A stretch of 64,000 nt of DNA from Icerya purchasi (taxonomy: Eukaryota; Arthropoda; Insecta; Hemiptera; Monophlebidae), in the NCBI GenBank assembly GCA_039619475.1, contig CM077115.1:513628815-513692814 (forward strand), read 5' to 3'. This document shows positions 52,485 through 64,000 of the stretch, piece after piece; position 1 is the first letter of the stretch; each line of letters begins with the position of its first letter. A model generated the notes under the pieces. The model was not told where the DNA came from. It did not search any database and saw nothing but the letters and a program-made list of their open reading frames with translations. The translations under genes were made by a program, and so were the position numbers.

Positions 52485-55400
52485 TCATACATACACGCGA
52501 GTATAGGCTGATAAGTAATGTGCACATGCTCGTAGAAAGCAAACGAAATGAAGTAGAGTGTACGACGTGATGGCATGTGATATAGCTACATCCCTACTCT
52601 GAAAGCATGCCAAGTTTCGTTGAACATCATTTACAACGTCGTTCTCAACAACTGTAGTCATGAAGTCGTGTACGTGTGCAACATTAGCGTGAGTGAAACA
52701 GCGTGACTCGTATAAAGATTCATCTCCAGTTAAAAGACGTTTATAATAATGAAGCTATGGACAGGAGTACCGTTAATGGCCGTGTCATTAAACTGTGCAA
52801 AAGCGAACTCAGTAAAGTGAATATTTTAGACGAATACTGCAGTGAACGATTTTTGCAAAGGCGATAAACATACGCAACACGTGGACGATTCAAATGAACC
52901 ATCGAATTACCGGAAAAATGCATTGCCATCAGAGCAGGAATAATATCTACAGAACGTGTTAGATTCATTATTGAAAAGTTAGAGTATTGCAAAATCTGTT
53001 CCCAGTAGGTAGCACGCCACTTGTCGGATGAAAACAATGGCAACTGGAAGTTTGCGAGCAACTTTTTCAGTGATATCAGGATTGTTATCGGGAACAAATC
53101 TTGTATACATCATTATGGCCTCGGAGAAGAACAACAAAGCTAGAAATATCAACATTTTATATCCTCCAAATCAAAAATATTCAAAACTCAATCCTCCGTC
53201 AAAAAATTCTCCTGAAGATGTTTTGAATTAGCGGCGATGTTAACCGATTATTTGGAGTCGGGGATAACTGTGAAGTCTGAAAAGTGTATAAAGACCCTGA
53301 AAAATCTACGGAGTGGATATGTCACAATCGATACAATACGAACTCGATAATCTTGCAACAAAATAACGTGATGGCTCACATATCCCATGCAACCGAAACA
53401 TCTGTATAACGGTTCCACTTCCACACGATTCCAAATTCAGTACTTACCCGATTTAGCGCTCTGAAATTGTTTTCTTTTTCTTATGAAGAAAAGGGACTAC
53501 TTCAAGGGTAATGATTACGCCTTGGACGATAAAACAAAAGCAGCTCTATTGAGTCTTTGACTCGAGGTAAGTACCAATATTTTTCGTTGACGGAATCAAA
53601 AAACTGGTATCGAGTTAAGAAAAATATGTAAGTGTTAATAATGACACCATGGTGAAAAATAAATATATGGTTTTGAAGTTGAGGAATTATACTTTTCTTC
53701 AGCTTTGGGTTCATTCCAGTATTTCTATAAAAATAAATTTTGGTTTTATGATATTTGAATCATTTCAACAAGTTTGGATTTGTGTAAACTTCATTCTACT
53801 TATAGACTCGATGCAACATAGGAAATTTATGTATACAATAAATCAGACAATGTAGCTGATACATTATGAGTGCCTTTCATTTTTTGGCTAGTTATTAAAT
53901 TAATTGACCACTAATTAATCATTAAATTATTCTATTTGTGATTTTAACTCAATTAATTTCTAGTTCTATTTTTGCCATCGCCGAAAATTAAACTCGAGAT
54001 TAATGCGTTAATACTCCTTCGTTTAAACTTACAAATTATCGCAAAGGCTCTGTCAGATTTTAATTCTATACAGATATATCGCACTTAATAATTAATGTCG
54101 CAAACGGAAATTATTTAACAGTTAATACTGAAATAAATAATTCATAATTTTATATGAAATTTTATAAGTGTACAAAAAAAAAAAAAAAAGAAAAAAAAAC
54201 AATAATAAAACTAAAAAATTATAAAAATTAAAAATGAATACAATTTTTACATTTAATTATATTAAATTATATCATTGTTTTTACAAATTTAAAAATTTTC
54301 AATTATATCTTAATCTCCACATTTAATAGATTATATATTAATGACTACCCATTTTTATGTCGGGGATAATATGAAAAATCATGTAACGTTTTCATGTAAC
54401 GAAAACAGTGTTTCGTAAAAACTATTAATAAAATCTTTGAATTGCAAGCATCCTCAACAGATGACAATTAGAAATTTCTACGCAAACAGTGAATTAAAAA
54501 ATTACACAGTCAATTGAAACTGCCTCATTTATAAAAATATAAAAGACTAGAGGTTCAGGAAATGTTCCCTTGCAAGGTCATATAAATATTCTTAAACTCG
54601 GCATAACAAGGTGTACAACAATTTACATTTCTCAAGATTAATTATTTTATGAATAAATGTTTTACAATTATTTACCTAATTCCTCTTTGTCAGTGTGACT
54701 TTCATCAGTTTTATCAATTTTTTCTTTCACCGGTTTTACATCTTCAATTTTAACAATATGTTCTTCGTCTCCATCATTTCTCACGTCCGGGGAATCTGAT
54801 TCTTTAAGTAACAAATAAACATCTCTATTAACACGGAATACCGAAGTAATTAAATTGTTAATTGTTTATAAAAATTATCAATTTTACTTATATAATTAAA
54901 CTGTAGTTCTTACGCAATATAAAAAATCCCACAACTAAATCAACTCAAATTCTGTAAATTTATTTAAAGAAAGAAATACATAAAAAGTTGCAACGATGCA
55001 TTAGTTCGTTTTTACCTTAATTTCATTATCTAAAATGCAGATTTTTCTTCGTCATCAAGAAACTTACACAATTATAATGATACTCATGACATGTTTTTTT
55101 TCAATAATAAACTATAAGTTTAATATAATGATCAGATATAAAATGTTATAAGTAAATAAGAAAAGATTTAAAATGCAACTATTAATTAAGATAATTAAAT
55201 TATCTATTGAGAAAACTAATACAAAGATCGCTTTATTGAAATCAGTACCACTTGGCCCTTTTTTAACATAGTGAAACGATTGTATTTCATCCTAGGATTT
55301 TTGAAGATATAATATATGTAAGGTTTTTGAAACATTAATGCTTTGTAAAATGATAAAATCATAAACAAACAACGAAGATTAAATAAACGAATAATTCTAA

Positions 55401-58400
55401 GAATATTTTTGGGTTCAACCTATCGTCTGCTACGAGAAAAAACTTACTGAAGCTTATTTGAAGGAACAAATTGATCATATATAGTAAAAACAGATTTCAA
55501 AATTTAATTACAAAGGCAATTAATTAACTATAAAGGAGACAGAGTTAAAAGCGCGAGGAATTCCTACAGGTTTTTAAAAAATTGAAAATTTATCCACGTT
55601 AATCTCATTTTTATTATTTTTAATTTTTTTATTAGTATTTCAATTTTTTTTTTTTTTTGTATTAGAGAGTCCGCCCTATGAAAAAACTTTTAATAATAAT
55701 AAGCAGGAAACCCAATATGACAATGAAACAACAACATATTGTCGCAAATAATGAATATTGTGAAAATTTTACATATAGTATCCGGGGTATTTGATGATTA
55801 TTGGTTTTCCCGTTTATTATTATTAAAAAAAATTTATAGGATATGTTGGACGCTCAAATAAAAAAAAAAAAAAAAGATAAATAAATAAGAAATAATTTCC
55901 TTAATAATAAAAATAAAGTACAAGCAAGGGAATAAAAAATAAAAATGAGAGTAAGTAGAAAAATTTTCCATTTTTAAAACCAGTAGGAATTCCCCACGTT
56001 TTAAATTGTCCCATTTACAAGTTAATTGTCTTTATCGTTAATTTTTGTTTATTATACATGTCGAGAATTCTCACTTTCTGAATCTGTTTTTACTATATAT
56101 AATCAACTTGTTTATTCAAGTGTAAGTTTTTTCACCTAACCGAATGATAGGCTAAACTTGAAAACGTTCTTAAAATTATTCGTTAATGATGATTTAATCT
56201 TTGTTTACAATTTTATTATTAACTATTTGAAAAACAGGATGTACGAATGCATTGAATTGATGTTTTGTTTTTATTTGATCAGTTTTTCAAGAACTTACTT
56301 TACTAAAATCTTACTGGTCGATTTCACGATAAAAAATAAATAATCGGTTCCGGTTTATGAGTTTCAAGTAAACATGGAAACAAACAGGTTAAAAAAAAAC
56401 GTTGCACTCTTATTTATGGTAGTCAGCTGTTTTAGGTTGTTTTCTTTGATACCCCCATGAACATTTTTTAATAATTTCAATAGCCAAGCTTGTAATCACG
56501 CGCTGCTTAATTATTTTGCGGGATATTTTAATGTTCTGAAACCACTATACACTAAAAACGTAGCGTATATTATTTAATTTCATGGTCGTAACTGAATTTA
56601 AATGTTCTAGCTGTCGAAAATTTCAATAAAAATTGAATAGCTTAAATATAGTGTACAAGACACAACAGTGTAATATTCATTACTATACAAAGAAATATTC
56701 TATTGAAATGACAGGGTTAAATCTATTAAGTAAAGTAAGTAAAATAAGTCGAAGTTCACAATGTACTAAGCCAAACGATACTACTGACGGGAGTAGAGAA
56801 CTCATTAAAATATATCAATAAAAGACTATCTCCTGGGGATTCAAAAAGTGTCATCACTATTGTGAGATACAAAAGATCGAGTTATATATATTTATTTCAA
56901 ATGGAACTCGTTGTTTCTTTTCTTTTTGCTTTGCTTCAGGGACCCAACATATCGCACAACCAATGGAAAACTATCGTATTTATAACATTTTTAATTGTGC
57001 CATTATTGTATATGAAAATCATACTATTTCTAGTCACATTAGCGACACTAACATCGGAACACAGCAGTGTCACTTTATCAGCGTACATTTTTTTGAGAAG
57101 TAACTGTGTGATTTCGTATTCATGTGTTTCGTGAATTTTCACTTAAACGCATCTGAACAAACTGAGAATACAAGTATTACAGAGCATACGAATAAAATTG
57201 AAAATAAAAGTGGACTTTTTTACCTTTTAAGGAGAAATGAGTAATAAAAATAAAATGTTGGTCATTTCAACGAAATCTGGATCATAGGTGGTGGCATGTA
57301 AACAGCGTAAATGAAAATAATAATGAGGTGGCACTGACTGTAGAAAAAATAAATCCAACACAGACGTCTTTACTACTATTTGTCTTACACAGCTTTCAGG
57401 GAAGTGGCAAACACCAGTTGATTTATATATCTACTGATGAATTATCAACCTCTGTTATCCCTCTCCTCTTTTTAAACACCGAATTAAAAAACCTCCCAAA
57501 ACTAATGAAACTTTCAATCGAGTATAAATAATAACCGCGCTCTTTCGTTTTTTCCTTTTTAGAACTATCCGTGAAATAAGTATGGCTCCATATCTTTGAG
57601 ACTGTATTTTGAGAAGCACAGTGAATCGTAATGAGCAATGAATTTATTCTATTGAACGAAACATTCTCGAGTGTTTCACTGAAATTTTGGATTAAAATAA
57701 TTTTTTTTATATGCATTACGTTTTTGTATTTTTACAAGTCCGTTTTCTGTACATTACTGTTGTTTCAAATACTTATTTGTTGCCAGTTTACTTGCTATAG
57801 TTATTAATTTAAAATATTTTTTAATAAGTTACTAGTCGCACAAACAGTATATTTTAGCATAAGAATTATATTCCCTTAAACATTGTTTGATAAACCTGTT
57901 GATTTTACACTCAATTCAACACAACGTACAGTAAAATGCATAAGCCAAAACCTTCATCTAGGCTTTAAGTAGTTGGAAAAAATGGTATCGAAATTCGCAC
58001 AACATAGGTTTTGAACCTTAATTGAAACATACAGATCGATGAGATGCGAAAAATTCCCTTATAATAGTACACGTAAAAATGCTTTTCGTTAACCATGCAT
58101 AAAAACGCACATCATAATATAGTGCCATATTTTTTACGAATAGGTTTCAAGGTAATTTAATGAATAGAAAAAAAAAAACCAAAAAAAATCAAAATTAAAA
58201 TTAAATTAGTTTTTAATTTGAAATAATTTTACACGTAAAAACAAAATCCATGTACTATTTTAAACATTATCCAGTGCAATAACGTTCAAACCGTAACAAT
58301 TATATGTTAACACAGACACATGTAACTATAAATGTACAAAGAAACTATTTACCATCACCCGATTCAACTTGATCCACAAGTATAAATGGTTCATTAAATT

Positions 58401-60390
58401 CGTCAGTTTCTTCTTCTACCTCTTCTTCCACTGCTTCTCTCTTTGATTTTACACCGTCTTTAAAAGCCGCTTTACGCTACATACAAAAAAAAAAAACGGA
58501 TGTACAAAATTATTTATTAAAAGTAGCTACGTAGGAAAATTTAATATTAATATAATCATGTTGTAAAATTATATTGATATCATTAAAATAAATTCGGTTA
58601 TTTAAAAAAATTTTCGCTCACGCAATTCTAGTCGCTACGACATAAATTTGTTTTTATAATTATTTCAATATTATTAAAATTCTGTAAACCAAATGGAAAA
58701 TATTACCCCATATACTGATTATTAAAAAAATGTTTTTAATAGTCTAGCATTAAAAACATTATTCGAAATCCAACAATTTTAAAATGAAATACGAATTAAG
58801 AATATCGTAACAAAATTTTACTCGATAATAATTAAAATGCGTACCTTAATATGAAGGAGACTGCATCTATGATGTTCGTAGCCTATAGGGGTTTGAAAGT
58901 TTATTTTACATAACTTACAGCGAGGAAGTAAAAATTCCGTTATGGTCTGAAACAAAATAATTCAAAACAAAATCGGCAATCATACATCGGTTTATTTAAT
59001 TTTTATTAACAAGGACGTGATAATTATAATTATTTACTACGATAATTATAACATGCGAACCACCAATAAACTTTTAACCATGCTTCGAGCAGAAATAAGT
59101 TCGTTGTACTTCCGACGGCAGTAGTTCAAATAATGTTACTGTGCTGCGAAATAGTCACGGTTAAATTCATTCATTTTTCAAGATAAAAAGTATCGAATTC
59201 TGGGTACGTACTCATTTGATCCATATGAATCTAATGTGCACGTAACACATTGCCTGTATATTGATGCAGCATATAGCTTTATTTGTTTTAGGTAAAAAAA
59301 CTGATTTTACTGTAATGAAATTCAGAATAAAAATAAAAAAACGCTCAACAGAAAAAAAAAAGTTAAAAACCTTACAGTCGGGCTAGATAATTAATTAGAA
59401 AGAGAGGAAAACAGTATAATAGCTCCAGGGAGAACAATGTTTATGCAATGCAAGAGAATAAAGTTAATTTTTAATTCCAATTTGATACTGACCTTACTTC
59501 CTGTCGGAATCGCTGATCTGCTAATCATATACTCATACATTCATTTATTATAAATTCATAGGTAAGGACAAAAATAAAATAGATGTTCTCTTTTCAAGAT
59601 TAATATTTTAATTTTTATACCGGATCTTGGACTGTTTGTCATTCACCTTTTTTCATTCCGGATTTATAAGACTACCGTCGATTCAGTTCATCATAGATGA
59701 GTCGAAATTGTGAATACATATATCCGGTATTGCAGTCGGAGTTATATAATCAACCTCTCTATATGATACAAATCTTTAGATACGGTAAAACGTAAATTGA
59801 ATTAATACAAGATCTGTATTATTAGGAGTACTGTATCGCAAAATTTAAGCGTAACTATTGGGGCATAACGACTATGTATGTTTATAGCATTATATAATTT
59901 GCATTCATCAACAGATGTTTTTAGAGCGGATTCTATTTTTTGGTTTGGTTAGAATGGAATGAATCAATCAAATAATTCTTGAAACATCATTTACGTTTTA
60001 TAATGAAAATAGCACAGGGCCACACAATTAAAGAACAACCACTGTATACAGTATGATAAACTTTATTTTTAAATTAGAATTCTGCAAAGTTAATCGCAGT
60101 ACAGTACGCTCGTGAAGATTACAAACCACTAAAGAAGAATACATTATATAGGCTACATAGAAATTTAGAAAAAATAAAAGTATAAATACTAAGAAAAAAA
60201 ATAAACTAAAACACTTGAAGATACTACTAAATCGTGGTAATAAATGTACGTATAAAAAGCACTTTACAGCGATATCATTAACCATTAACAAAAAGTGATA
60301 TTTAAGAGAAAAAACAACGTTACAAATAAGATCAAGACACCACTTGTCCTAAATAAAAAATAAAAAAATAGCGAATTTATTATTGTAGTA

Positions 60391-60431
<41 letters not shown>

Positions 60432-63400
60432 TACTCTCCTCATGTTTGAAACGTGTCCCACGTATAAGATCGGTAAAGAAGTGTCAAAAATAAACAATTA
60501 AGAATCTATGTATAACGAAAAGAGTTATTCCGAACAGATTAAAACGTAATTAATCGAATTCCAAAGATATAGTTTCAAACCCTAGCACTTTGTAAAAATA
60601 AACGTACACCTTTGATCGTATTCTACGTAACTGCAGTAAAAAGTACGGGTTGTAGGTACTTGAAACAATTTGGCATCATCGAACTTTTCGTAAGTAACGA
60701 AAAAATACAAGAAAATATGAGAAGAATTCGGCTGGAATTGAAACAGTAACATTCAATAGCAAGACTTTCACAATCTTCTCGTTTTATTATTAATACTACT
60801 GGATTAGCTTTGCCAAACTCAAAAAATTGTTTTACACGAATAAAATTAAAATTATGGCACGGTTAAATTACTTTTTAGCCCACTTTTAATCAGAGGTTGC
60901 ATTTAAATGTTACTAATATGTGTAACGGTTCTAAACGTTAGCTTGGTCCTCAGGGATGCCAACCACGAGGTTTTATCCTCGTGGATTTTCTTTATTTTTT
61001 AGTTTTATCAAATTTTTAAAAATAAGAGGGTTTGAACAGATTACTTTCGGAACTTTTTAAAATGAACACTATATTATATAAAATGGACACCGATCTTTCT
61101 TTACCGGTCGACCGCTGAAAAACAATATTAATTTATGAATACGGCAACAACAATAATATACAGAATTAATAAACGATAAAACAAAATGGTACGTAACACT
61201 GTTGCCGGCGGTGGTCCGTGGTCCGTGAATCTGCGGTGCGTTGACTGGCTGATGAATTCCAATAGTCACGATTCGTTTATGTTTTTTCCGAATTTCACAA
61301 ATTTCGTTATTCACGGATTTTTGTCACCTTTACCGGTACGACCGAACACTTTAACCAACGATAGGTAAAAAACTTCTTATAATACGAACTCTTCGGAGGT
61401 ACGAGACATAACTCAGTGACGGTAGAAAAAGAACTAACTGACTGAAGGTAAAACTGCGACTAACTGACCGAAGGTAAAACTGAGACTGACCTTATAAGGC
61501 TGCCACTGCCTTTCTCGCTAAAATCTTCATCTCGATTTTCCAAAATTTCGACCGCCTACTCGACCGTGACCGCTGGACTTGGCCGAATCAAGTAGATCCT
61601 TTTTGTTTCCTGCAGGATGCTGATTGGCTGGTCCCACCGACAACAGCTCCAGGCACGCGCACACTCGCACCCGCACCACACATTCCAAATTATTTTTATT
61701 TTTATTTATTTTTGTTTATTATTATTTTTTTTTTTTTTTAGAAATATATAGGACCCATGTAATGGACACATTACATATGTTAATCTCATAGAAAGCAAAG
61801 ATCTGATTGCGAATTGCGTATTAATGACGGTTTTCACGTTCTATTTCAAATGCTGGTTATAAAGGACAATCGTTGCAAAAAAAAACGGATCTTCGAAAAG
61901 TGTGCTGAATATTCTTGTGGCATTTTCGAACAAAAAACACGGACAATTATGCAAATTTAATGTTACGCAAGACCATATACACATGATGGTCATTCAAATA
62001 AATTTTTAAATTCCCGATTTATGACCGGTTCAAAACCGCCCCCGCGTTCCTGGTTACTAGAATTGTACAAGAGTTTACTCGAACATTTTTCCGCTTGCAT
62101 GGAAACAAACTCGACAAATTGAAGCGAAAGCAAACAAAATATCAGTAGGAACAAAAAAATTGCAAATTAAATTTATTAGTTTTTTAAACTTATTCGCATT
62201 TTAAATATTTTACCGTTATAATGACCACTAACGAAATAAAGCAATATGTGCTTACTTTTTATTACAAAATTTAACCCTGGAACACAGAACTTATTTATTT
62301 TGCTACTAAACACAACACTGTGGTATTTTTGTACCCCACGCCTGTTTCGTGTGCACCATTAAAATTGTAAATTATTGCCCCATTTATGAAAATCTAATCC
62401 AGTAAGCTAAAAAAGACGCGCACCGGCCTTCTTCGCATTCTAAGTACCGTTGTGTATTCGTAGCACATCCGATCAAATGTTTCAGTGCCAACTTTTGTAG
62501 AATTGTAAATCCATAATTTCGGGCTTATTTATTGTACTATCTTCTACTCCCTGAGTATGATGGAACGTCGATAAGACCAGAAGTATTTTATTTTTTCATG
62601 GCGTATATGCTGATAAAGTTTTTAATTCATCAAAAACATATATCGCCGAAGAGTCTCTTTCGATTTTTTTTTTTTAATGAACCTGATATTCCCGGTTTTT
62701 TCTTGCGAAGTATTCCGACCATAATTAAATTATAGTCTTTTAACATTTTATCAAATGTGTTTATTGAACTAAACCAGTTGTCACTTACATGCTCCAAAAA
62801 TTGCTGTAAAACCCAAGATTTTACTTTAAAATAAAAAATATGAACTTTCACACGAACGCATAAAGCACCGACGTTAACACAACACTGGGATATTTTCGTA
62901 CCCCACGCTCACTTTGCGTCCTTTCCCGTCGAAATTAAAACGCAAATTGACGCTTCTCGTCGACTCTCCCTTCTCTTAGGACTCTAAACTAAATTATGGT
63001 CAGGGTCCTGGGTCGATATTTGACAATACCTACTTTATTTACAACTTTGAAAACGCCTTGGGGTACAAAAATACACTACTGTTGTGTTCTTAATAATGAA
63101 GTTTACAACAGGTTGATTTACATCTTTCTCATTTAAATAGTTCTGACTTGTAAAATTTATTTGACGTCTAATTTGTGATCCTACGAGCTGACTTCAAGGG
63201 GTTTACGAAGCTCAAGCTCCTCCAAAAGCTTTACTGAGACGGTTCAACCCTCCAAATAAACTGAAATGCATAATTTTTTTTTTTATGCATTTCGCCAAAA
63301 ATTTTAACTAAAATGTACTGACAATAAATATAAATATTACTCATCATGAAAATAGACTTGCCGCCTTTATAGAAAAAATTTTTAATCGAAAAATTATATT

Positions 63401-63916
63401 CAAATTGTATTAAGAATGAAATGTTTGTTACTCTATTGATAATGTGTACTAGCCGCAGCATATTTTATACGAATAAAAATAAAAAACAATCGTAATTTAT
63501 TATTGGGTAAAGTACATTGAAATTATAAAGCACTGCTACGTAGAACTCTCGCGAGTTGCTTACAAAGATCGTTGGATCTTTTGTGAGCAGAGCACATATA
63601 AATTAAAAAACGAAACCGCGACCACATAGAATACGAGGGACTATGTGATAAATATTGTTTTAAATATTTAAAAAATACTTATGATTTTTAAACTTACCAA
63701 ATGAAAATAAGACATGTTATGATCTGCCTTCGACTGTTTATAACGGAGTTTACACAGATCGCAAAAAAACACCCTTTGACTGTCAGCATGTTTATCAATA
63801 GTCTGTTGCGCCTTACGTTGGTCAAATCTCAATAGGCCAAGTTTACGTTTCAACATGTGCACCAACTTCACCATAACCAATTTATGTTGAAAAGACTGTA
63901 AATGATTTCTGTATTG
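49926..63916 (-). CDS. Zinc-finger protein, Pep-like (matrin/U1-type fingers), C-terminal six exons; 5' part beyond right edge
   Basis: Exons on the minus strand, 63916-63698, 58946-58845, 58476-58353, 54801-54676, 50579-50377 and 50069-49926, join in phase with AG/GT borders and give 305 residues to the stop. Three fingers are seen: FFCDLCKLRYKQSKADHNMS.YFH (C-x2-C-x10-H-x5-H), CKLCKINFQTPIGYEHH with a final H (C-x2-C-x12-H-x5-H), and CDLCGTCV with SHCRRSVH (C-x2-C-x18-H-x5-H). Linkers are Glu/Lys-rich (KREAVEEEVEEETDEF; DGDEEHIVKIEDV), and the C-terminus is acidic with ERYKYSDDEGD. This class of finger binds RNA or hnRNP complexes in the nucleus. The layout and the GINFMRIVKTAYCDLC block recall insect Pep. 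The exact orthology is inference; another matrin-type protein is possible. Confidence 0.75.
50377..50579 (-). CDS. Pep-like gene exon with third zinc finger
   Basis: Starts after ATTTTAG and ends at GAG|GTTGGT. Encodes INFMRIVKTAYCDLCGTCVP and SLMRSHCRRSVHIKSYNRYK, followed by a charged EEQKSSDKTDEESKQ. Acceptor phase 1 joins the previous exon at a Gly codon. Confidence 0.8.
50580..52479. other. Intron of the Pep-like gene, nothing recognised
   Basis: AT-rich. The long A-run frames (51282-51506) are low complexity. A (TA)5(GT)12 microsatellite lies at 52450-52484. Confidence 0.45.
52490..53620 (+). pseudogene. Mariner-family transposase remnant
   Basis: On the plus strand at 52755-53030: MDRSTVNGRVIKLCKSELSK, RGRFK, then AGIISTERVRFIIEKLEYCK followed by ICSQ.VARHLSDENNGN, which is the mariner N-terminal/linker region. 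Near 53360-53400 QQNNVMAHISHATETS recalls the second-Asp block (usual QHDNARPHTA); near 53430-53550 PLPHDSKFSTYP is followed by a tail with DYFKGNDYALDDKTKAALLS. Several stops and shifts. It lies antisense to the host gene. Confidence 0.6.
53621..54675. other. Intron of the Pep-like gene, nothing recognised
   Basis: Very AT-rich. Open frames at 53502-53855 match nothing known. Confidence 0.45.
54676..54801 (-). CDS. Pep-like gene, acidic linker exon
   Basis: Acceptor TTAAAG, donor GTAAAT, phase 1 at both ends. Encodes SDSPDVRNDGDEEHIVKIED then VKPVKEKIDKTDESHTDKEE. A charged, probably disordered spacer, too short for a standard ORF scan. Confidence 0.7.
54802..58352. other. Intron of the Pep-like gene, unassigned
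   Basis: Open frames at 56158-57716 on both strands are AT-driven, without a family I recognise. No transposon signature seen. Confidence 0.4.
58353..58476 (-). CDS. Pep-like gene, Glu-rich linker exon
   Basis: Acceptor TATGTAG, donor GTAAAT. Encodes RKAAFKDGVKSKREAVEEEV then EEETDEFNEPFILVDQVESG. Phase 0 in, phase 1 out. Confidence 0.75.
58845..58946 (-). CDS. Pep-like gene exon with second zinc finger
   Basis: 34 codons between TTTCAG and GTACGC: TITEFLLPRCKLCKINFQTP then IGYEHHRCSLLHIK. One complete U1-type finger in a single exon. Confidence 0.8.
58947..62270. other. Intron of the Pep-like gene with small repeats
   Basis: An (AT)17 microsatellite at 60393-60426, a perfect 8-bp hairpin CCACGAGG/CCTCGTGG at 60963-60984, and a roughly 26-bp tandem repeat (CTAACTGA(C/T)(T/C)GAAGGTAAA) at about 61434-61486. 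The C/G-richer stretch at 61540-61680 has no coding signal. Confidence 0.5.
60393..60426. repeat. (AT)17 microsatellite
   Basis: Uninterrupted AT dinucleotide run. Confidence 0.9.
62271..62873 (-). pseudogene. PiggyBac-type element remnant
   Basis: TTAA at 62271-62274 is followed by CCCTGG, the hallmark of a piggyBac end, and by a subterminal ACACAACACTGTGGTATTTT. On the minus strand at 62830-62640 lies VSDNWFSSINTFDKMLKDYN, then LIMVGILRKKKPGI, the piggyBac DNWF..(I/L) and VGTLRKNK region with one catalytic Asp. Only this fragment of the transposase survives. Confidence 0.7.
62874..63093. mobile_element. PiggyBac-like MITE bounded by TTAA
   Basis: TTAA at 62874-62877 and 63090-63093. Left end CACAACACTGGGATATTTTC then GTACCCCA; the right end is its diverged reverse complement (TGGGGTACAAAAATACACTA). 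About 212 bases between TTAA sites, no coding capacity. Its ends match the subterminal sequence of the adjoining piggyBac remnant. Confidence 0.75.
63094..63697. other. Intron of the Pep-like gene, nothing recognised
   Basis: AT-rich, no supported feature. Confidence 0.45.
63698..63916 (-). CDS. Pep-like gene exon with first zinc finger seen
   Basis: 73 codons between TATTTCAG and GTAAGT. QYRNHLQSFQHKLVMVKLVH leads into a basic stretch and then VFFCDLCKLRYKQSKADHNM.SYFH. Phase 0 at both ends. The preceding exons lie right of the window. Confidence 0.8.
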
Positions 63917-64000
63917 CTGAAATACAAAACAGCGTACGCATAATCAAACAACGATATGTTATAAATACAGTAATGGAAACATTTTTACTATTAACTGTGT

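Noticed and set aside
52741..53097. Minus-strand 118-codon frame
   Set aside because: Antisense to the mariner remnant on the plus strand, which has the real similarity.
56862..57716. Frames on both strands within the Pep-like intron
   Set aside because: Hydrophobic composition follows from AT content; no family match or splice support.

Overview
This window is nuclear DNA of an insect. It is strongly AT-rich, its genes are split by large introns, and it is heavily loaded with decayed transposable elements. Two host genes can be read. Which insect order it comes from cannot be decided from the window alone; the transposon mix (jockey, I-type, R4/Dong-like, Tc1/mariner, hAT, piggyBac, Ty3/gypsy) occurs in many insects.

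Host gene 1, plus strand, about 5966-48715, is a complete front-end acyl-CoA (delta-9 type) desaturase. Its five coding exons total 326 codons and carry all the histidine boxes. Its four introns (17.9, 12.0, 7.5 and 4.4 kb) are filled with transposons. Host gene 2, minus strand, 49926-63916 and continuing past the right edge, is the C-terminal part of a zinc-finger protein with three U1/matrin-type C2H2 fingers and acidic linkers, resembling insect Pep (zinc-finger protein on ecdysone puffs). The two genes converge tail to tail, about 1.2 kb apart between their stop codons.

Left flank (1-5500): a fairly young jockey-like non-LTR element on the minus strand (open endonuclease domain, ORF1 with zinc knuckles and two lesions), then an older, much-decayed jockey-like ORF2. 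Desaturase intron 1 (6168-24051): three copies of one I-type element in mixed orientation, a mariner, an R4/Dong-like fragment, a 5'-truncated jockey element with a 13-bp target-site duplication, a CR1/jockey-type RT fragment, and a palindromic mariner derivative. Intron 2 (24183-36135): a dead hAT, a GC-rich tandem-repeat block, and a 637-codon open reading frame that joins a Maelstrom/DnaQ-like domain to a 5'-truncated reverse transcriptase. Intron 3 (36342-43871): a hammerhead-like motif next to a perfect inverted repeat, a Tc1 'snap-back' element whose transposase has an apparent spliceosomal intron, and a decayed Ty3/gypsy element. Intron 4 (44055-48456): a short inverted-repeat element with a 9-bp duplication and another RT fragment. 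The Pep-like gene's introns hold a mariner and piggyBac-derived sequences.

The most interesting items are the chimeric ORF at 30755-32668 and the two independent palindromic Tc1/mariner derivatives at 23055-23578 and 37973-39553, both built from inverted copies of the 5' end of the parent element.
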